Below the pieces are notes generated by a model. The model searched no databases. It was not told the DNA's origin and saw only the letters and a program-made list of their open reading frames with translations. Below are positions 26,070 to 33,845 of a stretch of DNA of 64,000 nt, piece after piece. The position numbers and the translations under genes were made by a program. Each line of letters starts with the position of its first letter. Positions within the stretch are counted from its first letter, which is position 1. Origin of the DNA: Rhodoflexus caldus (GTDB lineage Bacteria > Bacteroidota > Bacteroidia > Cytophagales > Thermoflexibacteraceae). The stretch covers positions 61,941 to 125,940 of the forward strand of contig NZ_JAJPRF010000010.1 of assembly GCF_021206925.1 (NCBI RefSeq). The letters are read 5' to 3'.

Positions 26070-29000
26070 TTAGTACCCCAGGTCAAGCCCGAAGTCTTCT
26101 TGTAAGTCCTTGTATTTCAGGATGTACGACATCAGCGACGCATCGCCGCCGCCTTCTTCGGGCAGCTTCTTGTACTTAATGTAGTGCTCCGATACGTCCG
26201 GCACGTAACTTTTGTGCTCGCGCAGCATGTCTTTGAGTTGGTTTTTCGTGGCAGGCACTTTGCCCAGGGCTTTCATCCGCTGCTCGTACTTTGAGTGCAG
26301 AATGTTGATGTTGAAGCGCAAAACTTCCTCATCAATCAGGCGTTCGCCTTTCACTTCGTGCCAGCTCCAAATCTGGTAATGACTACCCGGATAGATAAGA
26401 GCCACATTGTAAGGCACTTTGTTGGTGCGCTCGTTGCCGTCTTTGTCCTTCCACGTGGCCGCCTGCCGCTCTGCGGTGCGGTACTCTTCCACCAACTGCT
26501 GCACGGTTTCCCAGAAAATTTGCAGCGGCGATTGCTCCATCAGGCTGGTATATTGCTTTTCTACGTTCTCAAGCGCGATGTAAAACAGCTCTTCGGTGAG
26601 GGTGTGGCCGCCCAAAAAGTTGGGCACTAACCCCGCAGACTCCAGCGCAGAAATCGGTGAAAGAATAGTAGCATACGAAGCAATCACGCGGTCATTAACG
26701 GCCATATCCTTGCGCTTAAAGTGCTTGGACATCATGTCTACAAAGTGGCGGTAGAGTTTGTCAAACTCCTTTTCTACAACTGCCCTATGATTCAGCAGGT
26801 AGTTATTAACCGTTGTCCATGATTTTGATTTCAAGTCTTCGCGGCGCTTGATAAACTTCAACTTGCTTTCAGGGTCGCGGACGTTCTGCTTCATTTGAAT
26901 GTAAATCAGGCGGCTTTGCAAGGCCTCTGAACCATCCTCGAGCGGCGGCTTGTTTGACGATACTACGCAGCTTGCTGCCGGCTCCATTAGCTTTACGGAC
27001 TTGCGGTTTTCCATGTCCATGGTTTTGCGGAAATTCCGGTCAAACAGCAGTACAAGAAAGTCCGACAGCTCGCCGATGTTACTTGCGCGTGAGTAGTCCT
27101 CCAAATGCACGCAGATGTTACTGTAAGCGGCGAAGAGTTCTTTCATTGCTGCGGTAGAAGAGTTTGCACCGACAGACAGCTTATCACCTACCCCACGGCC
27201 TGCAAAGTCCATGAGCAGCTTTGAAAGCTCTGACTTTCCCGAACCGCCAGGGCCTTTCAAAAACAGAATCGGGAAGTTGCGCAGCCGTTTGATGATAATG
27301 TCCATATAGACAGTAGCCACATAGAAGCAAAGCGCCAGTGACTCTGTGCGGCTCCAGCTCTCCACGATAAATCGTGCGATGTCGTCAAATGCCAGGGCGC
27401 TGTCCTCGTGGCGGATAATCACCTTGTCTTTGCCTGCCTTTTCCTCGTCTGTATAGGGCATAAAATAGCCCTGTTTCGGCGTGTCGATGATGTTGAGCGC
27501 ATTGGGCGCTAACAGCTTGCGGTTCACCGGATCATACGCAACATTGGAATAGAAGAAAAAGCCTGATGTTGGGTCATAGCCTAACTTATCTACCCGAAGG
27601 GCAACTTTTAAACCCTGTTCCAAGAGGTATGCACGCAGGTAGCGTGCTTGTTTCGCGTCAATATCAATCGCGTAGCGCTTGGCGTAAAAGGCGGTTTCAA
27701 TCGCAATCGTGGAAATAATATCCTTGTTGTTGATAACCACGATTTCAGCTTCCTGATTCTGCCGCTTTACTTCCAGTACCCAATCGCAATCTTCCGTGTT
27801 CGGGATGACAAGCTGATAAAGCAGGCTGATTTTGAAGTCAGACACCTTTTGCATGTTGCCTCTGCTGTTCATAATCCATGTGCCGAGTTCGGAGCTGATA
27901 ACGCGGCGGTTTTCTTCCGCATCGTTTTTTGCCTGCTTCTTTTGCTGCTCTTCTTTCTCCTTGATTCGCGCGCGGTAGGTCGTTTTCAGACCTTTGATTT
28001 CCTGCGACAGTTTGTCGGCATAGGCGTTGGCCGCTGTCAGATCAGGGACGAGTAACAGCAAATTTGCCAGGTGATTGATGAACTCAATGTTTGCGGTTAC
28101 GTCTTCGCCGTTGGCTTGGTTTGCTTTCCATCGCCTGATGTAGTAATCGTACCAGGTGATTTCGTTCTGGGCAAGCACGGTATTCCAACCTTCTACGGCA
28201 AGCGGATTGCGTAGTACGTCGTCTAAATCCATACCCGCAGGCATTGGAATCATGCGCACATTGGCACCGGCTGCAAGCAGCAGATTGAGCGAACGCTCAA
28301 AGGCTTTTGCGCCTGCCTCGTCGCCGTCGTACACCAGTACAATCTTTTTGGTGTAGCGCAACAGCAGTTTGATTTGCTCGTCGGTGAGGGCAGTGCCGCA
28401 GGTTGCTACAACATTGTGTATGCCTTCCTGATGTGCGCGCCACACGTTGGGGTAGCCCTCTACAATATAGACAGCGTCCTTTTCGCGGATGGCTTTTTCT
28501 GCGCGGTTGAGGTTGTACAGCGTGTAGCTTTTCCGATACAGCAGGGTATCGGTCGGGTTGATATACTTTGCCTTTGCGTCTGGCGCAATCGCTCTACCCG
28601 AAAAACCGATTAACATTCCGTTGCGGTCGTGCAACGGAATAGTTACGCGGTTGCGCAAGGTGTCGTAGCTCCTACCCTCTTTTTCGCGCACCAAATCAAC
28701 CTTTTTCAGAACTTCTTTTTTGAGGTCTGTAAAAAAGCTGCCTTCGGGCGCATAGCCGATACCGAAAAAGTCAATCGTTTCATCGGTAAAATCACGCCCT
28801 TTCAGGTACTCGGCGGCAGCTGCTTTGTGCTTGGTAAAATACTCTTGCGCATATGCAAGTGCCTTTTCGGCTTTGGCGCGTACCTGCTGCTGCTTCTTAT
28901 ACTCTTCCGGGCTGGTGCCGTTTGGTCGTTGCTCATACTCTACCGCGATGCCCGCATTGCTTGCTATGTCGGCGATTGCTTCGTAGAAGCTCATGCGTTT

Positions 29001-29228
29001 TAGCTGCATGACGTATTTTATCGGGTCGCCGCCCTCTCCGCAGGCAAAGCACTTGTAAGAGTTGGTGCGCTCAAATACATAGAAACTACCTTCGTTGTGG
29101 TCATCGTGGAACTGGCACAGTCCGGTGTACCTGCCACCGGACTGTTTTTTGATTGTCTGGTAGTAGCCGATGACCGTATCGGCGGGCAGTTGCCGCACCG
29201 CGTCTATGGTTGCATCAGCTATTTTCAT
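26070..29228 (-). CDS. Primase-helicase fusion
   Basis: A 1052-residue replication protein. Residues 35-70 form a CHC2 zinc finger (CQFHDDHNEGSFYV, then YKCFACGEGGDP). Residues 160-330 are a DnaG-type primase core with TOPRIM motifs YIVEGYPNVW and VYDGDEAG. The C-terminal part holds an ATPase domain with Walker A LKGPGGSGKS near residue 650 and arginine-rich helicase motifs, as in phage D5/superfamily 3-like or AAA helicases. It would prime and unwind phage DNA at the adjacent iteron origin. No DNA polymerase is encoded in the window. Confidence 0.88.
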   Translation of the reverse strand: MKIADATIDAVRQLPADTVIGYYQTIKKQSGGRYTGLCQFHDDHNEGSFYVFERTNSYKCFACGEGGDPIKYVMQLKRMSFYEAIADIASNAGIAVEYEQRPNGTSPEEYKKQQQVRAKAEKALAYAQEYFTKHKAAAAEYLKGRDFTDETIDFFGIGYAPEGSFFTDLKKEVLKKVDLVREKEGRSYDTLRNRVTIPLHDRNGMLIGFSGRAIAPDAKAKYINPTDTLLYRKSYTLYNLNRAEKAIREKDAVYIVEGYPNVWRAHQEGIHNVVATCGTALTDEQIKLLLRYTKKIVLVYDGDEAGAKAFERSLNLLLAAGANVRMIPMPAGMDLDDVLRNPLAVEGWNTVLAQNEITWYDYYIRRWKANQANGEDVTANIEFINHLANLLLLVPDLTAANAYADKLSQEIKGLKTTYRARIKEKEEQQKKQAKNDAEENRRVISSELGTWIMNSRGNMQKVSDFKISLLYQLVIPNTEDCDWVLEVKRQNQEAEIVVINNKDIISTIAIETAFYAKRYAIDIDAKQARYLRAYLLEQGLKVALRVDKLGYDPTSGFFFYSNVAYDPVNRKLLAPNALNIIDTPKQGYFMPYTDEEKAGKDKVIIRHEDSALAFDDIARFIVESWSRTESLALCFYVATVYMDIIIKRLRNFPILFLKGPGGSGKSELSKLLMDFAGRGVGDKLSVGANSSTAAMKELFAAYSNICVHLEDYSRASNIGELSDFLVLLFDRNFRKTMDMENRKSVKLMEPAASCVVSSNKPPLEDGSEALQSRLIYIQMKQNVRDPESKLKFIKRREDLKSKSWTTVNNYLLNHRAVVEKEFDKLYRHFVDMMSKHFKRKDMAVNDRVIASYATILSPISALESAGLVPNFLGGHTLTEELFYIALENVEKQYTSLMEQSPLQIFWETVQQLVEEYRTAERQAATWKDKDGNERTNKVPYNVALIYPGSHYQIWSWHEVKGERLIDEEVLRFNINILHSKYEQRMKALGKVPATKNQLKDMLREHKSYVPDVSEHYIKYKKLPEEGGGDASLMSYILKYKDLQEDFGLDLGY

Positions 29229-29520
29229 AATCCTTGGTGAGCGCTAAGAGTGAATCAAACTTGAACTCTTTGTTTTTCGCCTCAATCAGCCATTGCTTTT
29301 TGCCCAATTGTTCCTTTGCGGCGAAGTAATTTTTCTGCGCTGTGCGCATTTCTTCTGCCGCTTTCAGAAGCGCAGAACCTGCAAAAATGCGCCTAATGAC
29401 TGCCAGAAGTGGTTGTTTGCTATCAGGATGCGCCCGCTCTGCAATGGTAAATTGCATCTGTCCATCTATCAGCTCATAATCAATGATGAACTGGTCAGGG
29501 TGTATGTCGCGTAGTGTCAT
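29215..29520 (-). CDS. Small early protein preceding primase
   Basis: A 101-residue protein with a long helix (LLKAAEEMRTAQKNYFAAK). It overlaps the primase start by 14 nt and its own start overlaps the previous stop (ATGA). Translationally coupled to replication; function unknown. Confidence 0.6.
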   Translation of the reverse strand: MTLRDIHPDQFIIDYELIDGQMQFTIAERAHPDSKQPLLAVIRRIFAGSALLKAAEEMRTAQKNYFAAKEQLGKKQWLIEAKNKEFKFDSLLALTKDYENS

Positions 29521-29729
29521 ATGCCGTGGTGTGATTTTTCTTCGCGTCGCGCGAAAAAGTAAACATCAGATGCGTTGTGGAAGTGAATGCGGAAGACTGC
29601 TCCGCCACTGGAATAGTGCTTTTGTACCTCGTAATGATACTTGCCCGGATAGGCTTTTGAATCCTGCCGCAGGAAGGCTTCAAATTGTTTGGCTTCCTGG
29701 GCTGTTTGGCGTGCTAAGGTGATGGTCAT
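29517..29729 (-). CDS. Small early protein
   Basis: A 70-residue soluble protein with aromatic-rich beta stretch (YHYEVQKHYSSGGAVFRIHF). Start overlaps the previous stop and is preceded by GGGGGTGTGCA, a strong Shine-Dalgarno-like sequence. No family recognised. Confidence 0.55.
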   Translation of the reverse strand: MTITLARQTAQEAKQFEAFLRQDSKAYPGKYHYEVQKHYSSGGAVFRIHFHNASDVYFFARREEKSHHGI

Positions 29730-29983
29730 TGCACACCCCCTTCCATTTCTACTTTACGGATTCTCTTTCCCAAGAGAACAAACCCTATTACCCTACCAAA
29801 CATAGAATGAACTTCAAGCCTGTAGCCTGCTGCTCTTGAATATCTTGCAAGCCGCCTTCCATTTGGAATGGCGTAAAGACATGTGTAAGCCTTTCCTGAT
29901 TCGGCAAGCAATTTTATTTCATCATATACATTGCATGCAATAGCACGAATTTTTGTTCTGGCTTTTCGTCTGCTAATTATCAT
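29726..29983 (-). CDS. Small basic early protein
   Basis: An 85-residue basic protein (MIISRRKARTKIRAIACN) ending in MEGGVQ; its last codons encode the ribosome-binding site of the next gene. Its start is preceded by GGAGGTGCGCA. Function unknown. Confidence 0.55.
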   Translation of the reverse strand: MIISRRKARTKIRAIACNVYDEIKLLAESGKAYTCLYAIPNGRRLARYSRAAGYRLEVHSMFGRVIGFVLLGKRIRKVEMEGGVQ

Positions 29984-30260
29984 TGCGCACCTCCTTTAAA
30001 GTTTTGGCCTTTGTGTATAACTCCTCAATCCACCCGGATGCGTTGGTTTGATTGGGATTGCTGTCTGTCCAACCAAGCGGGTAGATAGCTGATTGATTAG
30101 CTGTTTTCCAACCTACAAACCATCTACGTTTATTGGGGTTTCCGCTATGCTGGCAAATGTCTTTTGCGTAGCGGCCAAGCTCTGCGAACCTGATGTAAAC
30201 GATTTGACAATTGCCTATGTCGGCAAATTCAAATATTACTTTGCTTACGGTAAGTTTCAT
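29973..30260 (-). CDS. Small early protein
   Basis: A 95-residue protein with several tryptophans (RRWFVGWKTANQSAIYPLGW). Overlaps both neighbours and starts after GGAGGTGCGCA. No family recognised. Confidence 0.55.
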   Translation of the reverse strand: MKLTVSKVIFEFADIGNCQIVYIRFAELGRYAKDICQHSGNPNKRRWFVGWKTANQSAIYPLGWTDSNPNQTNASGWIEELYTKAKTLKEVRNDN

Positions 30261-30532
30261 TGCGCACCTCCTTCCGGTACATCAATCGCTTTTACAGCGA
30301 TTACGCTTTTGTTGGCAATCATCACGTCTATAGCTGTGATTGCTTCACCAAGCTCATATACGGCTATTCCTTCCGGTGTTGTCAGCTCTATCAGCTTTGC
30401 ACTATCAGGCGGACACTCTACGCATTTGCGCATACCCGCAAACTTTATATACTTCGTGCCGTCGGGTCTTTGGAAGAGCCTGTTGCTTTTTCCATATGCG
30501 ATTTCATAGCGCTTTAAAAGAAGGTCGCTCAT
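30257..30532 (-). CDS. Small early protein
   Basis: A 91-residue protein with a CVECPP motif and a beta-rich C-terminal half, ending in EGGAQ encoded by the next gene's ribosome-binding site. Start preceded by GGGGGTGCGCA. No family recognised. Confidence 0.55.
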   Translation of the reverse strand: MSDLLLKRYEIAYGKSNRLFQRPDGTKYIKFAGMRKCVECPPDSAKLIELTTPEGIAVYELGEAITAIDVMIANKSVIAVKAIDVPEGGAQ

Positions 30533-30867
30533 TGCGCACCCCCTTTCTTCATAGCTAATTCATAAAGCCTGAAGCGCTGATACTCCTCTTTGATAGATAA
30601 GTAAAGGCTCTCACAATAAATGTGGAAATTGTCTAAAAGTTCTTTAAATGTAGGATGTTCACCTTCAGCAATAAACTCTGTTACAATCAGAGTATATGGA
30701 TGCACACTATAATAGTTTGATTGCTCAATCTTGGAATCCTTGTAAATTTTAGTGAATTGGTAAGCCTCTAAAAATTTTAATGATACCTCTTCTTGTGTGA
30801 AGTGAATTGCAGCTTCTATTAGTGCAGGCTCTTTATACTGGTCAAATGAAATTCTGAATGTAATCAT
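30529..30867 (-). CDS. Small early protein
   Basis: A 112-residue protein, acidic, helical, AT-richer than its neighbours, ending KKGGAQ. It overlaps the genes on either side by 4 nt. No family recognised. Confidence 0.55.
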   Translation of the reverse strand: MITFRISFDQYKEPALIEAAIHFTQEEVSLKFLEAYQFTKIYKDSKIEQSNYYSVHPYTLIVTEFIAEGEHPTFKELLDNFHIYCESLYLSIKEEYQRFRLYELAMKKGGAQ

Positions 30868-31046
30868 GACACTACATGGTTAATGGTGAATTGATTGGCT
30901 CTGAAAATATCGCCCTGTATGCAGTCGCAAGGGCGGTTCAAAAAACGGACGAAGTATATATCCGTGTCGCGTACTCGTTCGGCGATGCCCTCAAACCCCT
31001 GGTATGGGGCTGCCGTGATGGTTACATGATAGGTTTCTGGTTGCAT
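30864..31046 (-). CDS. Small early protein
   Basis: A 60-residue protein (MQPETYHVTITAAPYQG) that begins the coupled run of small genes leading to the primase. A hairpin (31085-31112) separates it from the frameshifted gene upstream. No family recognised. Confidence 0.55.
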   Translation of the reverse strand: MQPETYHVTITAAPYQGFEGIAERVRDTDIYFVRFLNRPCDCIQGDIFRANQFTINHVVS

Positions 31047-31084
31047 TTTCGTACACGATTAATCGTGTATGGCAGAGAAACAGA

Positions 31085-31112
31085 AAGGGGCGGCGGATAC
31101 CACCGCCCTTTT
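31085..31112. terminator. Hairpin with T-run, probable terminator or attenuator
   Basis: GGGCGG and CCGCCC arms extended by flanking A/T pairs, with TTTT on the plus side and CTTTC on the minus side. On the minus strand it follows the end of the frameshifted gene (31164) and precedes the small-gene operon, so it may attenuate read-through. Confidence 0.55.
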
Positions 31113-31163
31113 GCTACGTGTGAAAAAAAACCTCACTTTTAGTTCTTAAATCTGGCGGCATAG

Positions 31164-31993
31164 TTAATCGCCCAAATCGCCAGCGTCTGCGTGGTTACTG
31201 ATCGGTTGAACCAGCTGCATTTCCGTTTCTTTGCCATACTTGTTGATGAATTTTGTAAAGTCTCTGCCGTTGCGGATGCTGGCCGCTTCCATGCGGCACT
31301 CGTCCGAACAATATTTTTTAATGCGTTTCGCCTGCGGGGTTCGTACCGTAAACGCTGTACCGCAATGCAGACAGTTTCGGGTTTCTTCGCCGCCCTCAGG
31401 CGCGGGGCGGCTTACTGAAAAAAATCCTGCTCCTGCTCCTGCTCGGTTATCGGCGGCGGTGCAACGGGTGTGGCTTGCGGCGTTACAGGGGGATTGGCGT
31501 AGCGTTGCAGGGGTGGGGCAGACATCTTGGCGGCTTGCTCTTCCAGCATCGCGATTTGTGCGTTTATTAGGTGCACACTTGCCTGTTTACGCTTTTTGCG
31601 ACATCTGACAATGCTGTGGGTAGTATGTGCTACCATCAATGGTATGATCACCCCCAATATGACAACGGCGATATTTTCCATGCCCCAGCTGCCCCAAGTC
31701 CATGAAATGGTATTGATTTGAGAATAAACGCCCAGGCTGATAGCCACGGCCAGAAAAGCAAGGCCCCACGAAATCAAGGCTTCTTCCCGTAAGCCATAAA
31801 TAACAATTGCCGAAAGGATGCCGGCAGAAAGGAAAGTTGCGGCGACATGGTTAAACGCTCCCCAGTCGGGGCGAAACTGGAGCATGAACTTAAAGAACAT
31901 GCTTTCAAAATTGCTTCCCTCAACGAGAAGGAAAAACACTAACAGAATAGACAGGCCTGTCTCGTTTTTGATGGTTTCAATAAATGCTTTCAT
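31164..31993 (-). CDS. Membrane protein with predicted -1 frameshift into zinc finger
   Basis: The zero frame (31412-31993) gives a 193-residue protein with about four membrane segments in residues 12-125 and a Pro/Gln-rich cytoplasmic tail ending EQEQDFFQ. The -1 frame continues openly to 31164 and encodes 84 residues with a CLHCG...KYCSDECR zinc-finger pattern, but has no ATG, GTG or TTG upstream of the first cysteine. A T TTT TTT heptamer, 6-nt spacer and GC hairpin sit at the junction. The predicted frameshift product is 276 residues. A homologue with the same arrangement lies at 60711-61519. Possible roles are superinfection exclusion, lysis control or membrane-tethered regulation. Confidence 0.75.
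31389..31424 (-). promoter_or_regulatory. Programmed -1 frameshift signal
   Basis: On the minus strand, the slippery heptamer TTTTTTT (31418-31424, in frame T TTT TTT), then a 6-nt spacer CAGTAA that contains the zero-frame stop, then a 7-bp GC-only hairpin (GCCGCCC, 9-nt loop, GGGCGGC; 31389-31411). Geometry matches bacterial -1 frameshift sites. Confidence 0.7.
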
Positions 31994-32136
31994 TTGGCAG
32001 AATATTTTAGACGGGTTTCACGGATAGTTGCTGCCGCTTCTTCGCGGCTTATTGGCTTGGCTGGATGCTTCACTTTGAAAGGGTCGGGGGACTTGTGAGT
32101 CTCCGGCCTGTGTTCCTTTTTGAATTTGCGTTTCAT
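31990..32136 (-). CDS. Small basic protein
   Basis: A 48-residue, strongly basic protein (MKRKFKKEHRPETHK) with overlaps at both ends (ATGA at 32133-32136 and at 31990-31993) and a GGAGGTGCGCA ribosome-binding site. It is probably translated with the membrane protein that follows. No family recognised. Confidence 0.6.
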   Translation of the reverse strand: MKRKFKKEHRPETHKSPDPFKVKHPAKPISREEAAATIRETRLKYSAK

Positions 32137-32381
32137 TGCGCACCTCCTCTCATGGTGAGGGTTGAATCAATCACATACACGCGCTCTTTGCCGGGCGTGG
32201 TAATGACTTTAATAATGCGCTTGTTTACAGGGTCGTACAGGAACAGGAAATCCATGTGCGTGGCTTCTATGGCAAGCCCATTGGGGAGCGGGTAGGGGCG
32301 CAGCGGCTTAATGCGCTGCGAACAGCTTGCTAACATCAGGCAGAGGATGCTAACAGCAATAATTTTTGCGTACTTTTGCAT
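32133..32381 (-). CDS. Small lipoprotein, homologue of 62334-62573
   Basis: An 82-residue lipoprotein with a signal peptide and lipobox (LCLMLASC, cysteine near residue 20). The mature part LPNGLAIEATHMDFLFLYDP resembles the element B lipoprotein (LPNGTKVTHAAGVVFIGLPD), and both end with IDSTLTM/ADSTLNYK-like residues. It may be exposed on the lysogen surface as an exclusion or conversion protein. The start is the ATG at 32379-32381; the longer upstream frame lacks a signal sequence. Confidence 0.7.
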   Translation of the reverse strand: MQKYAKIIAVSILCLMLASCSQRIKPLRPYPLPNGLAIEATHMDFLFLYDPVNKRIIKVITTPGKERVYVIDSTLTMRGGAQ

Positions 32382-32391
32382 TGCGTAAATT

Positions 32392-32637
32392 TTAGTTGAA
32401 CCTAATATTTTGCGTACTCTCAGGCGATGTTGCTTCGGCGGCATCGCCTTTTTTGTTGGGAAACAAAGCGCTTTTGAGCAAATCATAGTGCTTTGTGCTA
32501 CCGGGTGTGATGTGCAGGAATTGCGCACCGAAGTAAATTTCAATTGCCTCATTGTGAGGCGACAGGCGGGCATAAGTAATCTGGCTCAGGTTGATAAACA
32601 GATTACCCGCGAACAGGTAATTTTTTTGGCAACTCAT
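32392..32637 (-). CDS. Small soluble early protein
   Basis: An 81-residue protein (MSCQKNYLFAGNLFINLSQ) with start overlapping the stop of the tiny membrane protein (TAATG). No family recognised. Confidence 0.55.
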   Translation of the reverse strand: MSCQKNYLFAGNLFINLSQITYARLSPHNEAIEIYFGAQFLHITPGSTKHYDLLKSALFPNKKGDAAEATSPESTQNIRFN

Positions 32638-32801
32638 TACTCATTCCATTTTTTATGGGTTACCGACATGGGCTTATCTTTCTGGTGGTGTGGTTTGTAG
32701 GGTGGATGGTTAGAGGGTTTCTCCTTTTGCATCGCCCAAACACCAAAAATGAGGGCAAGGGTTGCACACAGCGCGAAAAACGCATAAATCAGATTTTCCA
32801 T
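32637..32801 (-). CDS. Tiny membrane protein, homologue of 62758-62910
   Basis: A 54-residue protein with an N-terminal membrane segment (LIYAFFALCATLALIFGVW) and a basic Pro/His-rich tail ending SVTHKKWNE. The element B copy (50 residues) has the same layout and ends KVTHRNRDAL. Position next to the RHH gene is conserved. Function unknown. Confidence 0.6.
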   Translation of the reverse strand: MENLIYAFFALCATLALIFGVWAMQKEKPSNHPPYKPHHQKDKPMSVTHKKWNE

Positions 32802-32803
32802 GA

Positions 32804-33070
32804 TTACTCAGGGTTTTGAGGGTTGTTAATAATTGAATTGAACTCTTGGAGGGCTTCCTCTTCCAGGTGAGGATTGGCCTTCCAAAACTCTTGTAGCGCC
32901 TCTTCCAGCACAATTCGTACTGTGTGGCTAACGGTATTAAATTTTCTCTCGCGGCGGATTTGGTCGAGTCCGATAAAAATCAGTTGATGAATATTTCGGA
33001 TGCCTAAATCTTTTGAGTAAGGGGTCTCAAGCGCATCTTGGGTGGATAATGTTTTGAATGCTACTTTCAT
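32804..33070 (-). CDS. Ribbon-helix-helix-like regulator divergent from repressor
   Basis: An 88-residue protein starting MKVAFKTLSTQDALE; residues 20-70 (NIHQLIFIGLDQIRRER, VSHTVRIVLEEALQEF) fit a ribbon-helix-helix DNA-binding fold. It is transcribed away from the XRE repressor across an operator region, like Cro or Arc/Mnt regulators. Element B has a shorter protein in the same place. Confidence 0.6.
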   Translation of the reverse strand: MKVAFKTLSTQDALETPYSKDLGIRNIHQLIFIGLDQIRRERKFNTVSHTVRIVLEEALQEFWKANPHLEEEALQEFNSIINNPQNPE

Positions 33071-33075
33071 ACTTT

Positions 33076-33158
33076 TTTTGGATAACTTTGGATAGTTTTG
33101 GATAACTTTGTACTGCAAAGGAAACTAAACAGTTTCAATTATCCAATAAATGAAACTG
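33076..33158. promoter_or_regulatory. Lysogeny control region with two operator types
   Basis: Two sets of sites lie between the divergent regulators. Three near-direct repeats of TTGGATAACTT occur in 33078-33111, close to the RHH gene. GAAACTAAACAGTTTC (33121-33136) and a half-site GAAACTG (33152-33158) lie toward the repressor gene; a matching full palindrome GAAACTGACAGTTTC occurs inside the repressor gene at 33393-33407. Confidence 0.6.
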
Positions 33159-33188
33159 TTTTTGTACTGAAAATTTTATAAATGAATC

Positions 33189-33587
33189 ATGAATACATTA
33201 GAGAACAACATCAGGACGCTTTGTAACGCTCAAGGAATAAGCCTTACAGAGCTTGGAAAGAAGGCAGGTATAGCGCATAGCACGCTATTTCATGTAATGA
33301 GAAGAGGCAACGGACAGCAAAGAATCATTCAAAAGCTCGCTGTTGCATTAGGGGTTACGCCTGAAAGACTATTAGGTACTCATATCAAAATTGAAACTGA
33401 CAGTTTCAATTTGACAGACTATGACAAAGACAGATACATTGCATTTCTGGAAAAGGAAGTAGAGTTTCTCAAGGGGTTGCTATCCGACCAGATGTCTTAT
33501 CTAAAGCTCGCGGCTGATAGTCAACCCGAGGCGGTCATTATTCCGATGAATAGGGCTGCTGATTATCAGCCTGCCAAAGCCGTATAG
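33189..33587 (+). CDS. XRE-family repressor of element A
   Basis: A 132-residue plus-strand protein. Residues 8-62 are a clear XRE helix-turn-helix (ISLTELGKKAGIAHSTLFHV), followed by a coiled coil (YIAFLEKEVEFLKGLLSDQ) that may mediate dimerisation; there is no LexA-like peptidase domain. It is probably the lysogeny repressor. It lies immediately left of the attachment site, as its homologue does at 63249-63683. An operator palindrome lies within its own coding sequence. Confidence 0.8.
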   Translation: MNTLENNIRTLCNAQGISLTELGKKAGIAHSTLFHVMRRGNGQQRIIQKLAVALGVTPERLLGTHIKIETDSFNLTDYDKDRYIAFLEKEVEFLKGLLSDQMSYLKLAADSQPEAVIIPMNRAADYQPAKAV

Positions 33588-33640
33588 CTTTGGTTCGGGT
33601 GTACATTTTGCTCACTGTCGGCGAAAAAAGTGGGTAGGCA

Positions 33641-33660
33641 TAAATGGGAAGCCATTTTTA
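33641..33660 (+). terminator. Weak terminator after element A repressor
   Basis: TAAATGG, GAAG tetraloop-like turn and CCATTTTTA, ending with five T. It lies between the repressor gene and the attachment core. Confidence 0.5.
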
Positions 33661-33663
33661 TAC

Positions 33664-33684
33664 GTCCTGCCCTCGCTACGAAAC
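33664..33684 (+). repeat. Attachment-site direct repeat, junction of elements A and B
   Basis: The core TCCTGCCCTCGCTACGAAAC, preceded by G, is repeated exactly at 63750-63770. It lies between the repressor gene of element A and the integrase of element B, so it should be the hybrid site formed by tandem integration. A terminator follows at 33697. Confidence 0.85.
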
Positions 33685-33696
33685 CATGTACCCAAG

Positions 33697-33726
33697 CCAT
33701 CAGGAAGCCATCCTGATGGTTTTTTT
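33697..33726 (+). terminator. Rho-independent terminator right of attachment core
   Basis: CCATCAGG, 7-nt loop, CCTGATGG, then seven T. After integration next to a tRNA 3' end such a terminator would serve the tRNA or the repressor gene. Confidence 0.85.
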
Positions 33727-33845
33727 GTGTTTTCTCGGCGGTTAGCTCCCGCAGCGCAGGTGCACCGTCAGGTGCAATATTGATTTTGAGGGGCACTATC
33801 AATCCCTTATTAGCGAATGTTTCAAAAATCTTTTATCCAAAAAAA

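Larger units (their letters stand above)
1..33663. mobile_element. Element A: tailed prophage, left end outside window
   Basis: Contiguous phage genes, nearly all minus strand, including terminase, portal, HK97-type capsid, S49 protease, tape measure, tail-tip proteins and a primase-helicase. The right boundary is set by the attachment repeat at 33664 directly after the plus-strand repressor gene. No integrase is seen in this element; by analogy with element B it should lie left of position 1. The order is unusual for a siphovirus: capsid and protease genes lie upstream of the terminase, and the portal lies downstream of it behind a cargo cassette. Confidence 0.88.

Noticed and set aside
31135..31260. 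32-codon frame starting MAKKRKCSWF within the zinc-finger region
   Set aside because: It has a possible ATG and basic content, but no counterpart in element B and no good ribosome-binding site.
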